From assembly GCA_015698045.1 (NCBI GenBank), contig BLAL01000183.1, positions 1,116,001 to 1,180,000 of the forward strand: DNA of 64,000 nucleotides, given 5' to 3'. The notes beneath the pieces were generated by a model. The model did no database searches. It saw only the letters and a program-made list of their open reading frames with translations, and had not been told where the DNA came from. Shown here piece by piece: positions 1 through 12,107 of the stretch; within the stretch, counting starts at the first letter, position 1, and the number at the start of each line of letters is the position of its first letter. This stretch comes from Rhizophagus clarus (Eukaryota > Glomeromycota > Glomeromycetes > Glomerales > Glomeraceae). Position numbers and translations under genes: made by a program.

Positions 1-2911
1 CGTCATAAACCTCTTTGTCATCAACGGGTTGTCTGAGTAAATCCTGCGGAGCGTCATTTATCGTTTCAATATGTTGATTGTATAAAGTTGACCAATTGAT
101 ATTTCCGTTTTCTGTAAGCTCTTGCATATTTCGATGGCGAACGTGGAGTAGAACTTTTACTCTACAATAAGACTCCCATTGATCTCTGTTACGATAAGAT
201 GATGGATGTGGCTATACGCGAACTATGTTTTCTTTCTTACACTTTTTCCACTGACCCCTGGTAAGCTTATGCATAAGATACAATTCAAATAACGAAAAAT
301 CTTTTAACTCTTCTGGTCGATCCCAATATCTTTTTAAAGCTGATTAAGTTGTACGACCAGTATCTTCTACATTATCTTGACTATCTGTGCTTTGGATCCA
401 CCTTAACCCTTCCTCGTTAACATTTAAAAATATGAAGGAACGACTTGAATGATATAAAGCAATTCCATTAAGAAGGTGGCAGGTTTCCTGAGCAGATATG
501 TCACGTTCTGACACGCTGTTGAGTAGGAGTTTCTGAATTAAAGTAAGTGAAGAGTCGTCTGGATTGCTGTTGTTAAGAATTTGCTCAAAGATCTCTGAAA
601 ATGCCTGTGAACTTGGTTCCGCTTTACTGGCATATTTTGATATATATTGAAGCGCAGCGTGAATACTAAGAATAGGCTTTAAATCCACGTTTGCTCTCCA
701 TCCCTGTAGTTGTATTCTATTATGTGGATTTATATAAGGATCGTTTCTTGCTGTATATAGTTCTGGCTGACCGTTTTTATCTTCACGAATGAATGTGGCA
801 CCAATGTGTTCCTTAGGATACCCAAATCAACATGTTTGAACTCCTTCACGATTTGTGCGTTTGCAGTACGATGGGCTGCATCTTGTGTGATGCTGAAGTT
901 TGTTGATTAGTTCGATATAATCTTGTAACCCATCGTCAATTTTATTGCTACCTTTTTGGCATAGATGTTTCTCAGGTATGTGTGCATGCATTGCTGGATT
1001 TACTGTCGTCACTATAGAATCAATGTAATCAATTACATTCTTCATTTCTTCTTTGTTGTTTTTTAATTCCTTCCATTCAATGTTGGGTGCAATACGTTTC
1101 TTTCTGATCCCGTGCACATGGACGCTCCCTCTGTACTGCCATTCATACTGAAACCACCAGTCCTCGAGGTCCCATTTTTCCTTAAGCATATTGTTAAAAA
1201 AGCTTTCAAATCGTTTGGTAAAGAACCAAGCCGCAATATGGGGGTTATTGATGACTCTTGATTGAGCATCTTCGTCGTCTGGCATGAGTCGATGAAGGTT
1301 AGGCCAGTGAAAGTCAGCAGCGCTGAATGTAAAAAATATTAGACCTCTGTGTCCTATTTGCTTTATTATGTCTAAAAGTTCACCACGTCTTGCTATCCAG
1401 AATTGTCTTGTGCCTTGTAGGCTTTCCCTGTATCTCATAATTCTGTCTGCTAATTGTTTATCTCCATTTGAGATCATTTCTTGAATATCTGAAATGTCAA
1501 GGTGTTTTTCACTTAAATTCTGTTGGACATATGCCTTTCTTTCTTGCAAAGCTCTCCATCACATTGTAGAATTTAATGCGAAGTACCTCCATCTTGAATG
1601 ACGTTCAAATCGACCATCTTTGTACTAGAGTAAGTGTTTAAAATACTCTGCTGGCTTGATTTCTCGTGGGCGACTGAACCTGAGATCAGATTTTCCGTAT
1701 GGATATAGAGTCAGAAATGCTCTTGCAATATAACCTGGTGTTTGGAATTCGTTTATTAGACTTCTGTCTATTTCAGGCCAAAGTATTGATTGCTGGTTGC
1801 TTTGCATGCGATCAAGTGTGTCATTAATCATAGCATTTTCTCCTTGCATTGAAGGTATGGCAGGTACAAACGAATGAGTTATTGCGTTGCCTTCGTCATG
1901 TCTGATTTCGTTTTCATTTGAAATATCATCCATCTCATCTATTATTTGGTCGGATCTGATCTGTTGTATCTGATTAATGATAGACCCATTTTGAGGTAAG
2001 GAATTAAGTATTTCATCGTCAATGATTATATCTTCATAATAAGGGTTATTGGCTTTTAACCAAAATAGCACTTTTGCTATTTTTTCGCGCTGTACGGTGA
2101 AATCTCTGAATTCTGATGGGTCGTTTGCTGATTCTCGTCGAACTACAAGAACGTCTAATGATGCAGGATTTCGTGGAAGGTGTCTCGTGAACTCCCGAAC
2201 ATCTTGCAGAAAATTTATCACATTGCCTTTGTAGCCGTTTTGTCTACCTTGTAGTCGGTATACTGACATCACTGTAAAAACCTGTGCAATGAGCATCTCT
2301 TTGATGTCCGTACGCTCCTGAAGTTCATCTGAAACCTCGCCTGGATCCATGTTATTATCCGCAGAAAATTTTTTTGGTATCTTTTTGTCGCTGTGGCAAC
2401 AACGACACTCGCCCATGATGAGAGCCATATCTGGGATCTGTTCGTTACATTCGGGGCAAATATTGTACTGGATGTTATCCATTTTTTTACGAAATTTCTG
2501 CAATACTTTATGATCGTCCTCGCTAATAGTAATAGATGATGTTGACCTGCCATTCATGTTTCTATTATCATCCTCTCTTTGAATATGTTCATTGTCATTT
2601 GGTTCATTTATTTGGTGATTTTGTAGCTGATTCTTATTACGAGCTCGCAGCACGCGTTTACGCTTACTTTCATGTGCTAAGCGAAGAACACGTTCCTCGT
2701 CTTTCTCTGTTTCTTTTTTATTGTTTCTTCTTTTGCGAAGGCTTTCTAGACGTTTTTTACATTTATTTTCACTTTCTTGCGCACAGTTTTGATGTTTTTG
2801 TTCACTTTCTCAATTTAGTCGAGCTTGCCATTCTTCCGGTGTCTTCTGTGCTTTAGCTTTTCGCTTTTGAATCATTTCAGGATTAACGTTTTCGTATGTA
2901 TTATCTGACAT
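1..2911 (-). pseudogene. Helitron-1 Rep/helicase polyprotein, N-terminal part, broken by in-frame stops
   Basis: One minus-strand frame runs from an ATG at 2911 to beyond the window edge (about 970 codons). It begins with a basic, coiled-coil-like N-terminus. A C-x2-C zinc-binding region (CPEC, CRCC near 2380-2460) follows, then a segment resembling the DUF6570 domain of fungal Helitrons. The Helitron-like domain holds the HUH motif (GSVHVHG, about 1110-1130). The paired-tyrosine motif YISKYASKAE lies near 620-650. The Rep would nick and join element ends; the helicase part lies off the left edge. The frame has no indels but has stops at 2812-2810, 1627-1625, 1561-1559, 829-827, 346-344 and 214-212. 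Family residues expected there (R, Q, W) make most of them single C-to-T or G-to-A changes. This is a dead copy; the family call is strong, the exact 5' end of the element is not visible. Confidence 0.88.
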
Positions 2912-3719
2912 TTCTCAAAATATTAAATCAAAATCTACCATTTCTTTTAAAAAAAAAATCCTGATCTTTATAATTTTGGTTTATAAGCTTTGGAACAATC
3001 CATTCGTGTGTCATTGAGAAAATGACCAATATTATGGCTAAATCGAGAATAGTTAGATTAACTAATTTACACTTTATTGTTATTCTTTATTGTTATTTTT
3101 ACATTGTCATTAGGTAATTTGTTAAGCATATAATTTTACATATAACAACATGTATATTTTATTTATTAAAGAAATTTTGTTCTATATTCATAATCAATAC
3201 CATATATTTTTCCCGTTAATTGATAGTATTTTAAATTGAATTAAAATTTCACTGTTAAATTTTAATTATTTTGAATTTTTTATTTTCGTACACTATAACC
3301 TGTGGCGCCAAAATCTCGGACTTGACCCTTCTGATGACATCATCTTGACCCCCCTTATTGTAAAATATATTATGCAGGTCAAGTTAGACCCATCCCACAG
3401 GTCAAGAACAATACATTTGCACCTGTGGCAGTTAAACGAAATTTTTATTTTGTAAAACTCGTGGCTTATCACCATAATGTATTATATTTGTACAAATATA
3501 CTTATACGTGGCTTATTTATTAACGTATTACATAAATAATTAATTTGACTAGCTATTGTGTTGGGTTTTATAAACAGCTTCCTTGCCGTGATTGTTTCAT
3601 TATTCAATTACATTTATCCGTGTTTAGTTAAATTTACCCTAATAATTCGCTTTTCTGCTCTGGACTCCTAACGGTTACCGTTCCCTAGTAATATTCAATT
3701 TATTGCTCAAAAATGACAG
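2912..3719. other. AT-rich spacer, no gene seen
   Basis: The stretch upstream of the Helitron start has no coding signal I can support. A less AT-rich patch at about 3295-3435 contains two direct copies of CCTGTGGC about 120 bp apart and may be a small repeat fragment, but no terminal inverted repeat or target duplication is evident. Confidence 0.4.
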
Positions 3720-5018
3720 AAACTAGAACAGAAACTTTACAATTCTCATAAAGTGAACATCATCACAGCAGCAGTAGAACTGAGATTTGCTATTATGCAA
3801 ACTGACCAAATTAAATGGATTTCTTCAGCTCTAGAATGATGCAAATCCAATGTTACTATCAACAGACTCATAGTCATGATAGAGGATAATCACCAGGAAC
3901 TTTTGCTACACCCTGATGAAGTGAAATTGGCAGCTACAAATGCATATTCAGAAAATGACATCATAAACTTGACTTGTTAGATTCTCAAACTATCTGGAAA
4001 CGTGCATATGAACCTATAGTTAAACAAGATAACTTTATTTACAGCTCAATGGACAACAATTCCACAATATTGAATTGGTCTACCATTCTGAAAGATATTA
4101 ATAAAGCTTCAGCTCCAGATACCTTAGAGATCTCTTACCACTTAATTCTGCATCTTTTCCCAGCTTTTGTTAAAGTTATCCTAACACTTTATCATACTAT
4201 TTTTCTAACCAGAATTATTTCTGTGGATTGGCAGTTTTCTACCAAGCTAACTACTGTGGATTAAAAGGAGATTCTACTGTGTCTCCTATAAGACTTATCA
4301 ATAACATTATAATAGAAGATGCTAAAAAGAATTCCAAAGAATTATGGATCGTCTTACAAGATATATCTAAAGCATTTGGTTCCATTAGTTTAGACTTCCT
4401 AATATTAGCCTTAAATCGCATCAATTTACCTTCTCATGCTGTTAAATGCATTATTATTATTAATCTACTCATGACTGTTACCTTTCTTCCAAATAATGGC
4501 TACACTATGGAATGTATCTGGCCCTATGATTTAAGAAATCTGGATACATGAGAACATATATCTTACCAAATAGCAGCCTCTGCTTATATGAATGAACGCA
4601 GTTTTTATGATTTAGTGGATATCAAGATCAATCACAAAAAATGTAAGCTTATAATTATTAATCCATCATTACTTAAATCTCTTATTACTATGTCATTAGG
4701 AACTCATGAAAGGGATTGTATTGTATCAGTCAAAACTGAAGCTCGCTACTTAGGTGTTCGGATTTCTCTTAAAAATACCAGATCACTCACCAAACAACAT
4801 CTCATTAGAACTCAGGATGAATTTTTAGCTACATTACAACATAAACAACTTTTAATTAGGCATGTCATTTATTTAATTAATAGTGTTATGCTATTGAACG
4901 ATCTGTTTTAGCTCTAGTTAAACACACATTAGATGTTCAATGTTCTTTCCCTACATCAGCTCTGTATCATGAAAGACTTATTGGCCTACATTATTTATGG
5001 ACATCAGGAAATATTATA
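3720..5018 (+). pseudogene. LINE-1, 5' fragment: linker and reverse transcriptase
   Basis: The decayed reverse-transcriptase ORF is spread over several frames. Visible pieces are a pre-RT segment ending HPDEVKLAATNAYSEND (about 3905-3960) and fingers-like sequence around 3974-4264. An RT core stretch follows at 4228-4550 with a LINE-type LWIVLQDISKAFGSIS segment (the D of the palm motif is in QDISKAF). RT thumb and connection sequence (EARYLGVRIS) lies at 4588-4911. Stops and frameshifts show it is inactive. It resumes at 8531 after the inserted TIR element; the bases on either side join in frame (GNI then IKFPDG), which supports one interrupted element. Family: RNase H-bearing LINE common in repeat-rich fungi. 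Confidence 0.8.
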
Positions 5019-5021
5019 GTG

Positions 5022-5420
5022 CGAAAAGTTGCGCAAGATTACGCATCGTAATATTTCGTAAGTTTCCAGACCCGCCGCAAGTTTGCGGAAGAGTAATATT
5101 TCGTAACTTTTTAAAATATTTCGAAATATTATGATATGCAAAGTTTCGTAATTTTACGGTTCGTAATATTCCGTAATTTTACGCATTCGCAATATTTCGT
5201 AATTTTACATAATATTTCGTAAGTTTCCAGACCCGCCGCAAGTTTGCGTAAGCGTAATATTTTGTAACTTTTTAAAATATTTCGAAATATTACGATATAC
5301 GTAATTTTACGGTTCGTAATATTGTGTAATTTTATTGCGTAATATTTCGCAACTTTTTAAAATATTTTGACGATTCGTAATTTTACATAAATATTTTGTA
5401 ATGTTTCAAAATTCATTTTT
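5022..5420. repeat. Left subterminal repeat block of TIR-M1
   Basis: Dense repetition of CGTAATATTTCGTAA-like words in both orientations. It includes a duplicated segment around AGTTTCCAGACCCGCCGCAA at about 5058 and 5220. Such blocks typically bind an element-encoded protein; here that is inference. The same word family forms the right block at 7930-8525. Confidence 0.75.
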
Positions 5421-6914
5421 GTACTATAAGTTTATATAATGTATATTTTATTAGATATAATATGAATTAAATTATAAAAAATTACAAGTATTTATTACTA
5501 TATACAGAATATATAAAAGTAAAAAAAGAAAGAGTAACGATACAATTAGATGTAAAAAGAAGAGAAACAGCTATAGTAACGTTGGTATTAGATATAAAGA
5601 TAAAAGAAATATTGTTAGTATTGTTAGTGTTGTTAATATTAGAGTAAAAAGAGTTAAAGAAACAGTAGAAACATGGATATTATCGTTAGTATTAAAGTAC
5701 AAGTAAAAGAAAAAAAGGAAACGTAGATAGTATTGTTAGTATTACGATATAAAGTAACAATTAGGGTAAAAAACGCGTTAGTATTAAAACAATTAGTATT
5801 GATAAACAAATATTTCTATACCTGCAAAGAATAAACTAAAAATAAAAGAAAGGGGAGACAAAATAAAAAATAAACATGTTGTTAGTATTAAGTAAAAGGA
5901 GTAAAAAAAACATAATTAGTATTATTAGTATCGATCGTTAGTATTAAAGTACAAGTAAAAAGAAATAAAGGAAACATGTATATTATTGTCAGTATTACGA
6001 TACAAAGTAAAAAAGAAGTAAAAAATAATGAAATAATTATTATTAATAAACAAATATTTCTATACCTGCAAAGCAATAAATTATGAAATATATGTAAATA
6101 TTCTGTATATAATTAAAAAATATTGAACAAAAGGATAAAGAAATAATAAAAAGAAGAGAAAAATATTGAACAAAAAAATAAAGAAATAAAGAGACAAAAA
6201 ATAAATAGGACAAAAAACGCGTGCAGATTAAATCACATGCAAGGATCAGCCTAATTTTGATTGGCCAGAAAATACGATACTGTATGCACAATCATATCAT
6301 GCAGATTAATTATCAACAACGCGGGCGTGACATAAATAAATCGTGACTGAAACTTGTGTTCAATTTGTGTTCAATTTGTGTTGATAATTCTGGTAAAAAA
6401 TTATTAATTTTGGCCAAATTTCGTTAAATTTGTTAAATTTGTGTTGAATTTGTGTTGAATTTGTGTTGCGTAATTTTTTATTTATCACAAGGGGATGATA
6501 TTTAGTAATTGCATGTACGATGTACAAGATTTTTTTTATGATTTTTTTAAGAAATGTACGCAAAATATTTAATCAGAATATAATTATTTTTAATTAAATT
6601 GATTAAAAAAAATTAATTTTTTTAAGAAATGTATGCAAAATATTTAAAATTCAATAGAATGTGCTAATAATAAATTGTTTTATTTTTAAATATGATATAT
6701 TGACATTTATATTTAAAACAATTAAACATGTACATGATTTAATTAATATGTTTAATGATAAAAAGTGTAATAAATTAAATTTTAATTGAAACGAGAAATA
6801 AAATCAAACCAAAGAGGTATTGTTCAAATTTTATTTAAAGTGACATTTTACGACTTTCTTTCAAATTTTTACTCATCCCAAAATCAAATTATAAAAATCA
6901 AATCTAAACTAATA
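5421..6914. other. AT-rich interior of TIR-M1, no gene seen
   Basis: Purine-rich, AT-rich sequence. It includes a roughly repeated segment containing GATAAACAAATATTTCTATACCTGC at about 5800 and 6040 (given here only as a landmark in pieces: GATAAACAAATATTTC then TATACCTGC). It also has short TTTGTGTTGAA repeats at 6355-6470. Minus-strand open frames at 5888-6563 are low-complexity and do not resemble a protein. Confidence 0.5.
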
Positions 6915-7539
6915 ATGCCTCGCCACACACGTTCACGTCGTTCCCACTATAACGTCCATTGGAACTGGGCTATGATGGACGAACTTGTTAACATACGCCG
7001 AGACAGAAACCGCGCCTACCACAATATTAATAGTAGAAGCTGCTATGATTTTTGGGACTCTGTTGCCAATAGGTTCATATGACTAATATCTATAATTTCT
7101 TTAAGAAAGAATTTAAATTCAAATTAACCAATCCATTTAATTGAATTAGAATAAATAGAATATTTCGGATGAGAGTTTCTGGGCAACAGTGCAGCCAAAA
7201 GTGGAGGAACCTCGTCAGGGATTACCATGTAAGTAAATAAATAAAATTACATTCATATAAATTAAATGTATTTATCGAATATTCAAACTGATTTTGATAT
7301 TTAGAACTATGTCCTTTATCGTAATGGTAACCCTGGGCGGCGGCTGTGGACGCGTACCGGCCAAAGATATTATCGCGAATTTAGAACGAGATTTTGGGAG
7401 AGGCCGGGTAATTATACTATAATAAAATTTATAATTAATATTTACGTTCATGTTTTAAATTTGATAAATTTGATCAATTTTAGTCACGCGTGACGATCGT
7501 AGGAGAAGGAGAAACTTACCTACGTATCGTAGAAGATAA
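6915..7539 (+). CDS. Small Myb/SANT-like (trihelix-type) DNA-binding protein, four exons
   Basis: Exons are 6915-7072, 7159-7228, 7305-7407 and 7484-7539; phases fit throughout and give 128 residues. The N-terminus is basic (MPRHTRSRRSHYNVHW). A tryptophan-spaced helical region follows, with a SANT/trihelix-like core SGQQCSQKWRNLVRDYH and then RTGQRYYREFRTRFWERP. The C-terminal tail is arginine-rich (DDRRRRRN), suitable for DNA contact or nuclear import. Introns 2 and 3 have canonical GT..AG. The first donor (GTTCAT) is weak and is the least certain boundary. The second gene at 42062-42671 matches in sequence and in the positions of introns 2 and 3, which supports the model. The gene is less AT-rich than its surroundings. 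Likely role, by inference: binding the element's subterminal repeats. No disruption is seen. Confidence 0.72.
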
Positions 7540-7661
7540 TTATTTTTATTTTTTTATTTATTAAGTGAGTAGCTAGGCCCAGTCCGTACCAAATATTGGC
7601 TGGAGACTCACGTTTTTTTTGGGCTGTGACTGATACTGACGTCCACGCCGTACAGCCTGGG

Positions 7662-7681
7662 TACTATTTTATAAAATAGTA
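7662..7681. other. Perfect 20-bp palindrome downstream of the Myb/SANT-like gene
   Basis: TACTATTTTATAAAATAGTA is a perfect inverted repeat lying about 120 bp past the stop codon, next to a less AT-rich stretch (7565-7660). It could form a cruciform or an RNA hairpin at the transcript end. Function unknown. Confidence 0.6.
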
Positions 7682-7929
7682 GCGAACAAGTATCAAATGT
7701 GTATTTTTTTATTAAGTTATAATAAAAATTAGAATTTACTTTAATTTTAACATAAAAATTGTAAATGATAAAAAATTCGTAAATAAAAATAAATTTGTTT
7801 TCCCAAACTTAAAAAAAAAGGTGTTTATATAAAAGAAAAGGTGTTTATATTATTTTTGATTATTCAATAGTATCACATGCCATTGTATACGTTCTACTGC
7901 ATACGCAGCTTTAACGATCGAATAGTAAT

Positions 7930-8525
7930 ATTAAATTTTCGAAATATTTTAACCGTAATATTACGCAGGTTTACAGTCTCGTAAATTTTTGAAATATTTT
8001 AACCGTAATATTACGCAGGTTTACAGTCTCGTAAATTTTTGAAATATTTTAACCGTAATATTACGCAGGTTTACAATCTCGTAAATTTTCAAAATATTTT
8101 AACCGTAATATTACGCAGGTTTACAGTCTCGTAAATTTTCGAAATATTTCAACCGTAATATTACGCAGGTTTACAGTTTCGTAAATTTGCAGAATATTGT
8201 GACCGTTATATTACGCAGGTTTACAGTTTTGTAAATTTTCGAAATATTTCAACCGTAATATTACGCAGGTTTACAGTCTCGTAAATTTTCGAAATATTTT
8301 GACCGTAATATTGCATAAATCTTACGATATTGAAAACTTGCGTAATATTTTGACCGTAATATTGCGTAAATCTTACGATATTGAAAACTTGCGTAATATT
8401 TTGACCGTAATATCACATAAATCTTACGAAATTGTAAACTTATGTAATATTTCGAAATTTTTCGAAATATTATGCCATAAACTTTCGTAAACTTACAAAA
8501 TCGTAAACTTACGCAATTTTTCGCC
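7930..8525. repeat. Right subterminal 50-bp tandem array of TIR-M1
   Basis: At least eight units start at 7951, 8001, 8051, 8101, 8151, 8201, 8251 and 8301, a period of exactly 50 bp; the next starts, near 8352 and 8403, are more diverged. Each unit contains ACCGTAATATTACGCAGG followed by a TTTACAGTCTCGTAAA-like part. Many CG dinucleotides are retained, suggesting recent amplification. The array ends in the right TIR. Confidence 0.88.
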
Positions 8526-8530
8526 CTATA

Positions 8531-9583
8531 AAATTTCCTGATGGATGATGGTCTCAACTGTAGGACTTATGAACCTTTTCAATATTCTTAATATTCATAA
8601 TGATGCCACCTTTTCTACTTTGATATGACTAAGATAGACATAACTCTATGAAACTTAAGACCAGTTGCTTTAATATTCAGCCACATCATATATCTTTATA
8701 TATGGCTGCTTATCATGCTAATCTTGCTCTATTTTATTTATTTCTTGCATCAGATTTTCATATTAATCTCAAGTTAGATCACATGGACACTCTCAATTTC
8801 AGCATTAAAAATGTAGAATAACTGCTTCAGGATATATTGATTACACTCTTACAGTGCCATGTCCCTTATTAGAATCAACTCAAAACATGGATTTGTCACT
8901 CGTATAGATTTATCACAATTGATCACTGGTGACAGATCAACCCTGATGTCTTAGTCACAATATAGGATCATAGCCAGACTTTCATGAAAAGGTCCTAAAA
9001 CAAATGGTTTACACAATTGGAATGCTTAGTTTTGAACTCTTCTGATTTTAGACATTTATTACAGGAATACCGTTCAACCCAACTCGCTACTCATATAATT
9101 AATTTTCTCATTTCATCTTCATGGCATGGCAGATTAAAGGAATGGGTTGCTGTACAATATGAGCAATTTTGGTATATTGGTAGAATCATCTCCAAATCAT
9201 ATAAGAATCACAAAGGATTATATGCTATAGACATATACTGAGAAGCTACATTTGATGATACATTCAATTTAACTTACATTAAAAACATAGACAAGAAGAA
9301 ACAACCCATTGTTCGCAAGCACGATTCACTATCCATGCTCCAGTTAAATATTTCTCCAGCCTTATCAACTGATGACTTTGACTGGATTATACACACACCT
9401 CTTTGGTTTGCCGGTTATGATATCACAATCTTTGATCTATTTAATTTTAGTAGTGTCTCTAATCTCCTAGATTCAAATGGAATTTCATCACAACCTCTTG
9501 ATTATCAGATCTCAATTTCTCACCTTCAATCTGATGATGATATGTAGATCACTTGATGGATTAAACCCTTCTTCTGATAAAGA
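8531..9583 (+). pseudogene. LINE-1, central fragment
   Basis: The LINE-1 ORF continues after the TIR-M1 insertion. Open pieces at 9017-9241 and 9335-9547 read as the region between reverse transcriptase and RNase H, with several stops between them. The fragment ends at the 8-bp sequence GATAAAGA (9576-9583), duplicated on the far side of the hAT-A insertion. Assignment rests on position and continuity with the RT and RNase H pieces rather than on strong motifs. Confidence 0.65.
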
Positions 9584-12107
9584 TAGGGTTGGTAAAAGTC
9601 CTTATTTCGGACCTAAAGACTCAGTCCTAAGACTGAGTCTGCAGATCTTTAAGTTTGATTTTTTGGACTAATAAGGAGTTAGTCTTAAATGAGTCCTAAC
9701 CAATAAAAAGGGTTTTTACATTTGGTATATATATTACACGGTTTTAATTTTTGTTGTACAAACTTACACAATGAGTTTAGATGACGCGTTCAATTTTGTT
9801 GACTTGGAGAGTGATGACATTTCGGATAACATATTACATACTGAAGAAAGTTCTCGAAAAACTTCACCTCTATGGAATTATGTAGATTGCAAAAGCCCAG
9901 CTCACCCGGGAGTACCTGTATGCAAAAGGTGCAATTACGTATTTTCTATTAAGTCAAGTAATACTACTATTGAACGGCATCTTTTAAATAAGCACAACAT
10001 AATAATCCCAAAGGTCAGAAAGCAAACAACATTAAATTTCAAATGTACAGACCCTTGGCCTACAAAAGAAAAATTGGTGCGAGACAAAGCAGTTGTTATT
10101 TGGATTATTGATAACCAACAACCTTTTAGTGTTGTAGAAAATGAAAAATTTATTGAAATGATGCATATTTTCGATCCTCGTTACAAAATTCCTGATCGAC
10201 ATCAAATAAAAGAAATGATTATTGATGAATTTAATGAACGTCGTTCTAATATTGGCTATGATTTACAAAAAATATCCAGCAAAGTTTCCTTCACTGCTGA
10301 TATGTGGACATCAACTATAAGTAGCGAAGCATACCTTGGCCTAACAATTCACTATATTGACCAAAATTGGGTTCTTCGACGTTTTTTACTTGATATTATT
10401 CCTTTTAAAGTTCGTCATACAGGAATCAATATGGCTGCAGCAATCACTAATGTTCTTAATGAATTCAACTTAGCAGGTAAAGCATTAGCACTTACTACAG
10501 ATAATGAATCTGCAATGTTAGTATGTGGACGGAAATTATCAGAAGAATTTGAAAAAGAATTAAATAATCTTACCTTCAGCCATTATCGTTGTTCAGCACA
10601 TATACTTAACCTTGCAGTTAAGCAAGGAATGGAAATAGTTGATCAAGAAATAGTAGAAGTGCGACAACTAATGTCAAAAATTAAAAATTCGGTCTTATTA
10701 TGTGATGAATTACGTGAATTATGTGTTATAGAGAAACTTGAGTACCTTCGGCCAGAAATAGACATAGAAACGAGGTGGAACTCCACCTATTACATGCTTT
10801 GTAAGTTACAGCGAATGGAAACGGCATTGAAAATGCTTGCAGCCAAACATGATAGTGTGTGTGAATTAATGCCAGATGTTGAAGCATGGACGAAGATAAA
10901 GGTAAAAATGAAATAATATTTTTTTTTTTAATAACAAGTTTCTTTTTTTTCGTTATTACTACTTACAAAATTAAATCCTTTTTAATTATTAATCAAAGGA
11001 AACAGTGATCATTTTAGAACCCCTTGAAAGAGCAACAAAAAACCTCTCAGGATCATTGTACCCAACTATTGCTGATGTTCGATTTTACTTTAATGAAATT
11101 CGTGATCATCTAAAGTATTGTGTGGAAAGGGAGGATGGATTTGGACAATACATGTTAGCTGCTTCAATAAATGAAAAACTTAAAGAATACTGGTTAATTA
11201 TTGATAATAATACTACCATCTCATCAATATTAGACCCCCGAAATAAAATTTCTCTTTTTGAACCAGGTGAACCAACGACAAATGCTATTGCCGCCTTACG
11301 TGAACAATTTTCCTTCTATCTTTCCCAAAAGCCACAATCACAAGCTTCCCTTCCTTCTACATCATCAAGAGAATATTTTCGTCAACTAAAAAAACGTCGC
11401 ATAGGAGTAACTGCTGAAACAACACTACCACCCTCACCTAGCCCTGATTTTGCAGAAATAGAAAGATATCTAGCTTTGCCATGTGATGAAAACGTGGAAG
11501 CGCTTCTTTGGTGGCAAGCCCACTCCACTGAATTTCCGGTACTCTCACTAATGGCAAAAGACTACTTAGCAATACAATCCACAAGTGTAGCCTGTGAACA
11601 AGCATTTTCTGTTGCAGGCAATACAATCACCAAAGTTCGAAATCGTTTATGTCCAGAGACTGCAAGAGCATCGTTATGTACAAAAAGTTGGATTGAGAAT
11701 AATATTGGTGAACAAATTCGGTTGAAGTAATTCAAATGTGTTTTATTTGTTAAATGCAGTATTTAGTATTACGTTGTATAACATATTAACATATGATCAT
11801 CATTTATACAAATAAAACGTTTAGTATATTTTTTTGAAGTTTTTTTTTTTATTTTTATGATGTTTTTGTATTAATTTTAAGGAAAACGATAGAAAAAAAA
11901 AAAATTTGATATTTTTAATACAGAATTTATGATAAATGTTATACGTTAAACTGGTTTAAGACTGAGTCTTAGGATCTAGTCCAGAACCGGACTTGGTCGG
12001 ACACAAGTCCTGGACTAATCATATATGGACTTAGTTTGTAGGTCCATCGGATAGGACTTGCAAGTCTTAGGACTAAAACCAGACTAGGACCGACTTTACC
12101 AACCCTA
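9584..12107 (+). mobile_element. hAT-A, complete hAT transposon with 8-bp target duplication
   Basis: A 2524-bp element inside LINE-1. Terminal inverted repeats are TAGGGTTGGTAAAAGTCC (left) and, read inward from the right, TAGGGTTGGTAAAGTCGG. Both copies of the target duplication are GATAAAGA (9576-9583 and 12108-12115), a perfect 8 bp as expected for hAT. Subterminal regions contain many AGTCCTAAGAC/GGACTTAG-type words in both orientations, the kind of sites hAT transposases bind. Perfect flanks plus an unbroken transposase gene make it the youngest and most plausibly active element in the window. Confidence 0.93.
9771..11730 (+). CDS. hAT transposase with BED zinc finger, two exons, apparently intact
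   Basis: Exons 9771-10901 and 10999-11730 are joined across a 97-nt intron (donor GTAAAA, acceptor AAAG) in frame, giving 620 residues. Residues 35-75 form a BED-type finger (W35, C51, C54, H70, H75). The RNase H-like core includes FTADMWTS with D177 and LTTDNESAM with D244, both candidate catalytic aspartates. The C-terminal hAT dimerisation region (about residues 540-610) contains EALLWWQAH, FPVLSLMAKDYLAI and STSVACEQAFSVAGN. The protein would bind the terminal repeats and catalyse cut-and-paste transposition in the nucleus. No premature stop or frameshift is visible, unlike every other hAT here. The ATG at 9771 is the first in frame and lies 187 bp inside the left end. Confidence 0.92.

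Larger units (their letters stand above)
5019..8526. mobile_element. 3.5-kb TIR element carrying a Myb/SANT-like gene (TIR-M1)
   Basis: The imperfect terminal inverted repeats start GTGCGAAAAGTTGCG on the left and GGGCGAAAAATTGCG (reverse complement) on the right. They are flanked by TATA on both sides (5015-5018 and 8527-8530), a possible 4-bp (or 2-bp TA) target duplication. The element interrupts LINE-1. Both ends carry long runs of short CG-containing, AT-rich tandem motifs. The only gene I can assemble is the four-exon Myb/SANT-like gene at 6915-7539. No DDE transposase is visible, so it is probably non-autonomous, or its transposase is of a type I do not recognise. The superfamily is not assigned. 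Confidence 0.72.

Noticed and set aside
344-688. Stand-alone 114-residue gene
   Set aside because: It is in the same frame as the rest of Helitron-1 and is bounded only by in-frame stops; its first codon is not ATG.
3295-3435. Small MITE bounded by CCTGTGGC
   Set aside because: The words are direct rather than inverted and no target duplication is visible.
7565-7660. Less AT-rich stretch as a tRNA or other structured RNA gene
   Set aside because: I could not fold a cloverleaf or find A and B boxes; no RNA gene could be supported anywhere in the window.
7951-8450. Regular 50-bp repeats as a CRISPR array
   Set aside because: Units are contiguous without unique spacers, there are no cas genes, and the DNA is eukaryotic.
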